In this document: piece by piece, positions 1 through 5,214 of the stretch
Layout: every line of letters begins with the position of its first letter
Numbering within the stretch: the first letter of the stretch is position 1
Source of the DNA: Bacteroidota bacterium
GTDB taxonomy: Bacteria > Bacteroidota > Bacteroidia > J057
Length of the DNA stretch: 5,408 bases
Direction: 5' to 3'
Assembly: GCA_004292985.1 (NCBI GenBank)
Contig: RDXT01000348.1
Location: forward strand, 1 to 5,408
The notes under the pieces: model-generated
The model's input: the letters and a program-made list of their open reading frames with translations, nothing else
Databases searched by the model: none
What the model was told of the DNA's origin: nothing
Program-made: the position numbers and the translations under genes

Positions 1-630
1 GACAGCACCCTCTTGCCTGAGCAGGCGCTCAAGACCCTGCTGAGCATCAGCCATACCGGGCGGCTGAGCGGATCGCTTACGCTCTACCACCAGCACTTTT
101 TCCGCTTTATCTACCTGCGGCCCGATGGCCTGCGCACCACCATCCGGGGTACCTTTCCGGCCTTCCGGTATGACCAGACAGCGGCACTCATTGCGGGGGC
201 GGACCTCGATCTGAATTTTGCCATCAGCCCCGCGCTGTCCTGGGCAGGTAAGGCCGCATGGCTCTATGCCCAAAACCTGGCAGACGGCCTGCCGCTGATT
301 TTTATGCCTGCCAACTGGTTCGAAAACAGCCTTTCCTACGAATGGAAAACGATCCGGCAAAGCCGGTTTTACCTCAGTATCGGCATACGGCACACCTTTG
401 AGCAGGCCCGGGTACCGGAAGGGGTGGACTTTATCCCGCCTCCGCCTGCCTACACCCTGCTCAATGCCCACGCGGGAGCCAGTAAAAAAACAGGGATGGG
501 CACCGCCTCACTCACGCTGGGCTGCGACAATCTCTTGAACACAGCATACCGCGACTACTTAGACCGCTTCCGCTACTTTGCAGATGCACCCGGACGAAAC
601 TTTTCTGTCAAACTTACTTTTACCTTTTAA
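1..630 (+). CDS. TonB-dependent outer-membrane receptor, C-terminal part (5' end outside window)
   Basis: This is the last ~209 residues of an outer-membrane beta-barrel receptor that imports a ligand using TonB energy. The reading frame is open from base 1, so the gene begins upstream and the plug domain and TonB box are not visible. What is seen: alternating hydrophobic/polar strands typical of a barrel, a proline-rich loop (FIPPPPAYTLLNA) before the final strands, the late-barrel pattern DNLLNTAYRDYLDRFRY followed by APGRNFSVKLTFTF, and a terminal phenylalanine, which is the usual BAM recognition signal. These C-terminal patterns are classic for TonB-dependent receptors. The ligand cannot be read from this part; metal, heme or siderophore uptake are all possible. 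The gene is followed after 12 bases by a lipoprotein gene on the same strand, which implies one transcript ending at the terminator near 1194-1217. Confidence 0.9.
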   Translation, partial: DSTLLPEQALKTLLSISHTGRLSGSLTLYHQHFFRFIYLRPDGLRTTIRGTFPAFRYDQTAALIAGADLDLNFAISPALSWAGKAAWLYAQNLADGLPLIFMPANWFENSLSYEWKTIRQSRFYLSIGIRHTFEQARVPEGVDFIPPPPAYTLLNAHAGASKKTGMGTASLTLGCDNLLNTAYRDYLDRFRYFADAPGRNFSVKLTFTF

Positions 631-642
631 CATCGCAGAATT

Positions 643-1170
643 ATGCATTTCAAAACGTCAAAAACCACCCTGTATGTATCTTATTTACTGATTGCAGGTT
701 CCCTGCTTTTGCTCCCTGCATGTAAACCCGAAGACCCGGATGAAGGCGAAGAAACCATCAGCCGGGTAGAGCTGGCCTTTACGGAAGGAGCAAACACCAG
801 CACATTTGCCTTTGAAGACGGAGGCGCTGCACAAGAAATCACCCTCAGTGCAGGCAAAACCTATGTCGTTGCCATCAAATTTCTGAACACCACTGTTAGC
901 CCAACGGAGGACATCACAGAAGAGGTAAGCAACGAAAGCGACGAGCACCTCGTTTGCTTTGAAGTAGGCGCAGGGGTAGACTTAGGCATTACCCGCACAG
1001 ACAAAGACGCCAACAACCTTGAAGTAGGTCTCAGTTCCTTATGGGTAGCTACCTCTGTATCAAGCGGAACAGTGATCGTAACCCTGCGCCACCAGCCTGG
1101 CGTAAAAAACGGTACCTGCACGGTGGGCGACACCGATGTGGAGGTAACGTTTCCTGTCAAGATCCAATGA
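643..1170 (+). CDS. Lipoprotein of the family found beside TonB-dependent receptors in Bacteroidota
   Basis: A 175-residue predicted lipoprotein. It has a short basic N-terminus, a hydrophobic segment (about residues 10-26) and a lipobox LPAC with Cys27 as the lipidated residue. The residues after it, KPEDPDEGEE, are strongly acidic; in Bacteroidota such a stretch can act as a lipoprotein export signal to the cell surface, so surface exposure is a reasonable inference. The mature part is beta-rich, with motifs SPTEDITEEV (86-95), TDKDANN (119-125), VTLRHQP (146-152) and GDTDVEVTFPV (162-172). From memory these match proteins often labelled 'type 1 periplasmic binding fold superfamily' in flavobacteria and relatives, where they sit next to a TonB-dependent receptor, as here. 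Cys105 and Cys159 could form a disulfide. Its role is probably ligand capture or assistance to the receptor, but this is not demonstrated. The start is the ATG 12 bases after the receptor stop codon; no Shine-Dalgarno is visible. Confidence 0.85.
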   Translation: MHFKTSKTTLYVSYLLIAGSLLLLPACKPEDPDEGEETISRVELAFTEGANTSTFAFEDGGAAQEITLSAGKTYVVAIKFLNTTVSPTEDITEEVSNESDEHLVCFEVGAGVDLGITRTDKDANNLEVGLSSLWVATSVSSGTVIVTLRHQPGVKNGTCTVGDTDVEVTFPVKIQ

Positions 1171-1193
1171 TTTTTTGAATGATAAGGTGTGCG

Positions 1194-1217
1194 AAGAGGG
1201 GCTTTTGCCCCTTTTTT
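1194..1217 (+). terminator. Rho-independent terminator of the receptor-lipoprotein unit
   Basis: The stem GGGGC (1198-1202) pairs with GCCCC (1207-1211) around a TTTT loop. It extends outward through A1197-T1212, a G-T wobble, and two more A-T pairs, and is followed by a run of six T (1212-1217). It lies 24 bases after the lipoprotein stop codon. The T-run ends on the first base of the stop codon of the convergent radical SAM gene. On the minus strand the same hairpin follows that gene at once but with a weaker downstream tract (TCTTCG), so bidirectional use is possible but less certain. Confidence 0.8.
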
Positions 1218-2236
1218 CATGCCCAGACCTGCGTGCCTTCGGAGCAGTTGCGGCAGATGTCTATCTCCGCGCGGGATCGCAGAAGCCGCCCCCGGAATGC
1301 TTCGTAGGCGGGGTTGCGCCAGATTTCGGCAAAGGGTTTTTCGGCCAGACTGCCCATTTCGTATTGCGCATCCTTGTCGAAGCAGCAGGGCAGTACGCGC
1401 CCGTCCCAGGTGATTTCAGCCCCCTGCCAGAGTTTCCAGCACTGGTTTTCGAGCTTATTTTTAAGGGAGTAGCGCCCGTCGGCACCTTTGCGGTAGCGGC
1501 TGTAGCGGTCGAGGGTAGGTATAAGATCGCTGCCCTTTTCGAAATCGTAGATCTGGGCCGTTTTGAAAAGGACTTTATCCACCCCCAGTTCCTTGCCCAT
1601 GCGGCGAATGTCGTCTATCTCATGTTCATTGGGCTTTACCACCAGAAACTGAATGAGGATCACCGGACTAAGCGAACGGGCTTCTTTGCGGGCTTGTACC
1701 AGATTTTGAACCCCTTCGATGACTTTGCTCAGCTTACCCCCCACCCGGTAGGCCTGATAGGTTTCCTGCGTGGCTCCGTCTATCGAGATAATCACTTCCG
1801 AAATACCGCTTTTGACTGTCTGGCGGGCTTTTTCGGGAGTGAGATAATGGCCGTTGGTGCTGGTGCCGGTATAAATGCCTTTGCTGCGGGCATAGGAGGC
1901 CATGTCCAGAAATTCAGGATGCAGGTAGGGTTCGCCCTGAAAATAGAGCAGCAGATAGATCAGGTCCCGGTGTAACTGGTTTACCGTGCTTTGGAAAGCC
2001 TCTGCATTGAGCATGCCTGTGGGGCGGGTAAAGGATCGCAGGCCGGAAGGGCACTCGGGGCAGCGCAGGTTGCAGTGGGTGGTAGGCTCGAAGCCGATTT
2101 TCACAGGATTTCCCCGGTGAATGGCCTTGTTGCGGAGGCGGGAATAGTAAAACGAGAAGTATATCAGCAGGAGGTTCCACACCTTGCGGGGTGTAAGGGT
2201 GCCAAGCAGAAGGAGTATTTTGCGGTACGAAGGCAA
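1217..2236 (-). CDS. Radical SAM protein with SPASM-like C-terminal cluster, function unknown
   Basis: A 339-residue iron-sulfur enzyme that should cleave S-adenosylmethionine to a 5'-deoxyadenosyl radical. The signature CxxxCxxC is Cys55, Cys59, Cys62 (sequence CNLRCPEC). Other core motifs are YFQGEP (98-103, the GGE-like SAM site), TSTNGHY (125-131) and IISIDG (149-154). The C-terminus has a second cysteine set: Cys266, Cys284/Cys285 (LPCCFDKD), Cys328 and Cys331 (ICRNC), which fits a shortened SPASM or 'twitch' domain holding an auxiliary cluster. Such domains occur in peptide- and sugar-modifying enzymes, but the substrate is unknown. From memory, close relatives with PSGLRSFTRPTGML and a C-terminal CxxCxEGTxVW are widespread in Bacteroidota. 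The start is uncertain: no ATG precedes the first cysteine motif, the frame opens at TTG (2236), and a GTG at 2182 is the alternative; the TTG fits the family's N-terminal length better. No maturation partner or precursor peptide lies beside it. Confidence 0.88.
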   Translation of the reverse strand: MPSYRKILLLLGTLTPRKVWNLLLIYFSFYYSRLRNKAIHRGNPVKIGFEPTTHCNLRCPECPSGLRSFTRPTGMLNAEAFQSTVNQLHRDLIYLLLYFQGEPYLHPEFLDMASYARSKGIYTGTSTNGHYLTPEKARQTVKSGISEVIISIDGATQETYQAYRVGGKLSKVIEGVQNLVQARKEARSLSPVILIQFLVVKPNEHEIDDIRRMGKELGVDKVLFKTAQIYDFEKGSDLIPTLDRYSRYRKGADGRYSLKNKLENQCWKLWQGAEITWDGRVLPCCFDKDAQYEMGSLAEKPFAEIWRNPAYEAFRGRLLRSRAEIDICRNCSEGTQVWA

Positions 2237-2252
2237 TGAGTAAATGATTAAA

Positions 2253-2260
2253 CAAATTTA
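2253..2260 (-). promoter_or_regulatory. Candidate -7 promoter box of the radical SAM gene
   Basis: On the minus strand this reads TAAATTTG, an exact match to the Bacteroidota -7 consensus TAnnTTTG, ending 16 bases before the TTG start. It would give a very short 5' leader and supports the TTG over the downstream GTG. I see no clear -33 TTTG element at the expected distance, so the call rests on one box in AT-rich DNA. Confidence 0.4.
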
Positions 2261-2273
2261 GCCTTTATCACTT

Positions 2274-2280
2274 TACCTTG
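2274..2280 (+). promoter_or_regulatory. Weak candidate -7 box of the ubiX-like gene
   Basis: TACCTTG resembles the Bacteroidota -7 box TAnnTTTG but lacks one T. It ends four bases before the ATG at 2285, so a transcript from it would be nearly leaderless. It lies in the 48-base divergent gap shared with the radical SAM gene. The match is imperfect and no -33 element is visible. Confidence 0.22.
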
Positions 2281-2284
2281 TACT

Positions 2285-2830
2285 ATGAAAAAAATTGTCG
2301 TGGCCGTTACAGGCGCCAGCGGGAGCATTTATGCCAAACGTTTCCTGCACCAGCTTGCTGCTTTTCCGGATGTGGAGGTGGGGGTGGTCTTGTCTAAAAA
2401 TGCGGCGGATGTATGGCAGCACGAACTGGGAGAAGCGCCGGAGCTTCCCTTTCCGGTTTATGGGCTGAATGACTACCGGGCGCCATTTGCCTCAGGATCA
2501 GCCAGATACATGCACATGGTGATTATGCCCTGCTCGATGGGCACGCTGGGGCGCATTGCCTCGGGCTTCTCTGACGACCTGATCACCCGCGCGGCAGATG
2601 TGATCCTGAAGGAGCGGCGGCAACTGATCTGCGTGATCCGCGACACCCCGCTGAACCTGATCCATATTGAAAATATGCGCACAGTTACGCTGGCAGGGGG
2701 TGTTATCATGCCTGCCATGCCCTCCTTTTACTCGCTTCCCGACTCCATTGGGGCGGTCGCCGATACCGTAACCCACCGGGCGCTCGACCTGATGGGACTC
2801 GATCCGAAGGCCTATCGCTGGGGGGAGTGA
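2285..2830 (+). CDS. ubiX: Flavin prenyltransferase, UbiX family
   Basis: A 181-residue cytoplasmic enzyme that joins a dimethylallyl group to reduced FMN to make prenylated FMN, the cofactor of UbiD-type decarboxylases. Seen in order: the nucleotide-binding start IVVAVTGASGS (4-14, GASG at 10-13), VVLSKNA with Ser37, MPCSMGTLGRIASG (81-94), LITRAADVILKERR (99-112), IRDTPL (118-123), VIMPAMPSFY (140-149) and Arg165. With a constant shift of 20, the Pseudomonas aeruginosa residues Arg122, Lys129, Arg139, Tyr169 and Arg185 (recalled) map to Arg102, Lys109, Arg119, Tyr149 and Arg165, all present. Glu140 maps to Asp120, a conservative but notable change. Length is close to the family norm, and the ATG places GASG at the usual distance. 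Bacteroidota make menaquinone rather than ubiquinone, so the partner decarboxylase may serve menaquinone (futalosine route) or aromatic acid metabolism; no ubiD is in the window. The gene converges with the minus-strand cluster 19 bases downstream. Confidence 0.93.
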   Translation: MKKIVVAVTGASGSIYAKRFLHQLAAFPDVEVGVVLSKNAADVWQHELGEAPELPFPVYGLNDYRAPFASGSARYMHMVIMPCSMGTLGRIASGFSDDLITRAADVILKERRQLICVIRDTPLNLIHIENMRTVTLAGGVIMPAMPSFYSLPDSIGAVADTVTHRALDLMGLDPKAYRWGE

Positions 2831-2849
2831 GGGATGTCGCTGTGTGCCT

Positions 2850-3374
2850 CTACTTAAACACCACTTCCACCGGCTCCGTCGCTATTCGTCCCACCCAGAC
2901 GCCAAACTCTGTAGCCAGGGCATCAGGTTTGTTTTCATAAACAGCGCGCAGCGTTGCCGGGATCGTTTCGCCATAGAGGTCCGGAATACCCTCCCATTCG
3001 CCCGAACTCATATCTATTTCCAGGATCACAGATTCGTTGGGCGGCAGCACCCAGAAATCGGAGAAGTCGCCGTCCCAGTTTTTGGGGGCTTTGCGGCGGA
3101 TGAGCCGGGTCTGTCCGCCTGCGGTCCATTGCAGGGTCAGGTTAAAGTAGCCCCAGGTATTCCAGTCTTTCCAGAGTTTTACCGGACGAGGGGAGATATT
3201 GGTCAGCAGCACGTAGAGGCGCGGATAGCGGTCCACCGCAATCTCGCGTTTGCCATCGGGGGTAGATACCGGCACGATCAGCTGCATGCGGAGCTGGGCT
3301 GTCGTCTGTGCAGGAAGCTCTGCGCACATCCATAGCCCAAAGACCAGAACAAGAAGGTGTTTATAGGCGCTCAC
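2850..3374 (-). CDS. Secreted tryptophan-rich protein of unknown function
   Basis: A 174-residue predicted exported protein. Residues 1-22 form a signal peptide (hydrophobic run LLVLVFGLWMCA, likely cleavage after LPA22 with Gln at +1, common in Bacteroidota). The mature part looks like a single beta-sandwich: strands such as RLYVLLTNIS (52-61) and SVILEID (115-121), with an unusually aromatic core including KLWKDWNTWGYFNLTLQW (66-83), W100, W108, W127 and FGVWVGRI (157-164). The 'xLTNxSxxPVxLW' pattern resembles Ig-like domains. I recall similar unnamed proteins in other bacteria but no characterised member. The start is GTG: it overlaps the stop of the upstream TPR gene (GTGA), indicating translational coupling, and the first in-frame ATG would destroy the signal peptide. 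Probably the last gene of the DUF58-TPR cluster. It ends 19 bases from the ubiX stop, with no terminator seen between. Confidence 0.82.
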   Translation of the reverse strand: MSAYKHLLVLVFGLWMCAELPAQTTAQLRMQLIVPVSTPDGKREIAVDRYPRLYVLLTNISPRPVKLWKDWNTWGYFNLTLQWTAGGQTRLIRRKAPKNWDGDFSDFWVLPPNESVILEIDMSSGEWEGIPDLYGETIPATLRAVYENKPDALATEFGVWVGRIATEPVEVVFK

Positions 3375-4108
3375 TGCATTCGGTTTTTGATATAGGCGGG
3401 AATTTTGTAGCCCATTTGCTCGGACAGCAGCAGAGCCTCCACACCTTTTTCTTTATTCCCCATCATCAGATAGCTGTATCCGAGGTAATAGTGGTAAAAG
3501 GGCTTGCCTTCGTAGTGTTTGCGGCTGGCTTTGAAATACTGAATGGCGCGCTCATAGTTGCCCTGCTGCATATAGCCCTGCCCGGCAAGCATGCGGGCAT
3601 CGGAGGCCAGATCGGCCCGGTCGCCGGCCAGAAAAATCCGCAGGGCTGTTTCGCCGTTGGTAATGGCGCGGTCATAGTCCTGCTGGCTGTAATAGACAAG
3701 CCCCATTCCATAATAGGCGTAGGGATAGTCGGCATAATAGGTCAACAGGGTGCGGTAGGCGCTGATCGCATCATCGTAGCGGGACTCCATGTGGTAGGCG
3801 GCGGCGAGGCTTTGCGCGGCTTCGAGGTGGCGGGGAGCCACTGCCAGCACACGTTCATACCAGGCAATGGCGCTGTCGGTGTTACCCAGCTTCTGAAACA
3901 GCATGGCCAGGGCCAGACGCGGATCAGCCCAGGCAGGGTCGGTACTTACGGCACTGCGGTAATACTCCATAGCGCCCTGAGGGTCACTGCTTTCCGCATT
4001 ATTTCCCCGCGCGAGGAGGTCGCGCGCTTCGGGTGAGCGCTGGCCGCAGAGGGTCAGCACAGGGACAAAAACAAAGAGGGCAAGGATGAGAAAAAGTCTG
4101 TTGGGCAT
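3371..4108 (-). CDS. Secreted tetratricopeptide-repeat (TPR) protein
   Basis: A 245-residue protein with an N-terminal export signal (hydrophobic residues 4-20, FLILALFVFVPVLTL) and then TPR helices to the end. LTLCGQ looks partly like a lipobox, but Leu before Cys is atypical, so signal peptidase I cleavage near CG/Q is more likely. About six TPR units can be placed, roughly at residues 27-60, 61-94, 95-128, 129-162, 168-201 and 204-237, with repeated features such as LGNTDSAIAWYERVLAVAP, YDDAISAYRTLL, YDRAI and YERAIQYFKAS. TPRs mediate protein-protein contacts, so a periplasmic scaffold role is likely. The gene starts 21 bases after the DUF58 stop codon and its stop overlaps the next start by four bases, so the three genes are probably one operon. 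BatC and BatE of Bat clusters also contain TPRs, but I cannot assign this protein to either. Confidence 0.87.
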   Translation of the reverse strand: MPNRLFLILALFVFVPVLTLCGQRSPEARDLLARGNNAESSDPQGAMEYYRSAVSTDPAWADPRLALAMLFQKLGNTDSAIAWYERVLAVAPRHLEAAQSLAAAYHMESRYDDAISAYRTLLTYYADYPYAYYGMGLVYYSQQDYDRAITNGETALRIFLAGDRADLASDARMLAGQGYMQQGNYERAIQYFKASRKHYEGKPFYHYYLGYSYLMMGNKEKGVEALLLSEQMGYKIPAYIKNRMQ

Positions 4109-4129
4109 CCGGTGTGGGTTTCTGTCATG

Positions 4130-5056
4130 TCAGGTAAATCTCCTGCGTTTGACCAGATAATCGGTGAGGGTTTTGTCGTAGGGCTGGCGTATATCTACTT
4201 CTACGAAGTCTATGCCGTATTCATTGCAGCGCTTGTGGAAAGTGTTGCTAAACGACTGCATCAGCTCACGGTAATGGGCGCGGATCTGCTGGGGCATCAC
4301 CTCGATCTTTTCTCCGGATTCGAGGTCCTGGAGCAGAACTGGGCGGTTGGGTAGGTCGAAGTCGCGCTCGGTTTCTTTATCGAGGAGCTGAAAGACCAGC
4401 ACTTCGTGCTTTTCGTGCCGCAGGTGCTGCAATGCCTTAAAAAACTGGTCAGGGTCTTCGCCCGGATTAAAGAGGTCTGTGATCAGCACCACCAGCGAGC
4501 GGCGGTGAAACTTCATCGCTACCTGGTGCAGCACTTTGACGGTGGCGGTGCGGTGGGTAAAAAACTCGCGGCCTGCCAGCAGCTCTTCCAGCCGCTGAAA
4601 AATAGGCAGCAGCCAGGAATAGCGCGAGCGGGCGGGCGCATAAAAGCGGATTTCCTCGTCAAAAAGGGTCATTCCGGCTGCATCGCGCTGCCCGATCATG
4701 AGATACATCAGGGCTGCGCTGAGATACGCGCCATATTCGAGTTTGGAAATGCCGGTCTGCGGGTAGCGCATCGAGTCGCTGATGTCCAGCACCACCTGGC
4801 AGCGGAGATTGGTCTCCTCCTCATATTTTTTGGAAAACAGCTTGTCGGTTTTCCCATATACCTTCCAGTCCACATTGCGCAGGGTCTCGCCGGGATTGTA
4901 GGGGCGATGCTCGGCAAACTCGACCGAAAACCCGTGGTAAGGGCTTTTATGCATCCCGGTGATAAACCCCTCCACAATGGTGCGGGCCTTCACCTCGATG
5001 TTTTTCAGCTTGCTGACCACTACTGGGTCTAAATATTTCAGGGATGCCGGGGTCAT
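4130..5056 (-). CDS. DUF58 / von Willebrand-A-like domain protein
   Basis: A 308-residue cytoplasmic protein of the DUF58 family, usually encoded with MoxR AAA+ ATPases and Bat proteins. Seen: an N-terminal linker with VEGFITGMHKSPYHG, the DUF58 signature EFAEHRPYNPGETLRNVDWK (47-66) followed by YGKTDKLFSKKYEEE, then a VWA-like fold with an intact metal-site motif DISDS (Asp91, Ser93, Ser95) and a later LITDLF with Asp194. The C-terminus VKRRRFT is basic. The start chosen is ATG at 5056. The frame also opens at TTG 5092 (12 extra residues), but that TTG lies inside a likely promoter box and the ATG gives a typical family N-terminus. It heads a probable operon with the TPR gene (21-base gap) and the tryptophan-rich secreted protein. 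The gene upstream is divergent and is not moxR, so this copy is apart from the usual partner. Role: probably metal-dependent protein binding with a MoxR-type chaperone encoded elsewhere (inference). Confidence 0.9.
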   Translation of the reverse strand: MTPASLKYLDPVVVSKLKNIEVKARTIVEGFITGMHKSPYHGFSVEFAEHRPYNPGETLRNVDWKVYGKTDKLFSKKYEEETNLRCQVVLDISDSMRYPQTGISKLEYGAYLSAALMYLMIGQRDAAGMTLFDEEIRFYAPARSRYSWLLPIFQRLEELLAGREFFTHRTATVKVLHQVAMKFHRRSLVVLITDLFNPGEDPDQFFKALQHLRHEKHEVLVFQLLDKETERDFDLPNRPVLLQDLESGEKIEVMPQQIRAHYRELMQSFSNTFHKRCNEYGIDFVEVDIRQPYDKTLTDYLVKRRRFT

Positions 5057-5214
5057 GCGAAAATGGGTTGGAGATTGTTTTTCCCTGAACAAAGGTTATG
5101 TTCTGAGCCAAGAAAAAAAAACAAATTTTACCTTTCCTTGTGTTGTAACAGAAAGTTTATTTTCCGTAAATTACATAACAATCCTGAATATGCTTTTGAT
5201 TTTTAATTGACAAC
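5057..5214. promoter_or_regulatory. AT-rich divergent intergenic region
   Basis: This 158-base gap separates the divergent DUF58 and PAS-like genes and must hold both promoters. From about 5090 it is much richer in A and T than the flanking genes, with a nine-A run at 5113-5121. Facing right, TACCTTTC (5129-5136, one mismatch to TAnnTTTG) and TGCTTTTG (5191-5198, one mismatch) are weak -7 candidates; the second is close enough to the ATG at 5215 for a short leader. I see no clear operator palindrome or small gene. Confidence 0.45.
5090..5098 (-). promoter_or_regulatory. Candidate -7 promoter box of the DUF58-TPR operon
   Basis: On the minus strand this reads TAACCTTTG, the Bacteroidota -7 pattern with one extra spacer base. 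A TTTG (5122-5125) lies 23 bases upstream, slightly more than the usual distance to a -33 element. The box ends 33 bases before the ATG at 5056, leaving a leader of roughly 25-30 bases. It contains the alternative TTG start codon, which argues against that start. Confidence 0.38.

Noticed and set aside
1175..1975. Long plus-strand open frame (266 codons) opposite the radical SAM gene
   Set aside because: It begins at a TTG, reads straight through the terminator hairpin, and is fully antisense to a gene with intact radical SAM motifs. It has no recognisable domain.
1914..2255. Minus-strand frame starting at a TTG just upstream of the radical SAM start
   Set aside because: It overlaps the radical SAM coding region in another frame, with a proline-rich composition typical of frame-shifted shadows. 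A frameshifted gene is unlikely because the main frame is intact throughout.
2831..2849. Possible shared terminator between ubiX and the tryptophan-rich gene
   Set aside because: The 19-base gap and adjoining bases hold no stable stem followed by a T-run on either strand.
3308..4036. Plus-strand open frame of 242 codons opposite the TPR gene
   Set aside because: It is antisense to clear TPR repeats; its glycine, valine and isoleucine richness is the expected mirror of TPR codons. No family is recognised.
4044..4050. Lipobox-like LTLCGQ in the TPR protein
   Set aside because: The residue before Cys is Leu rather than Gly, Ala or Ser, so lipidation is unlikely; a standard signal peptide explains it better.
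4406..5032. Plus-strand open frame of 208 codons opposite the DUF58 gene
   Set aside because: The DUF58 signature and metal-site motif are on the other strand, and this frame shows no domain or proper start context.
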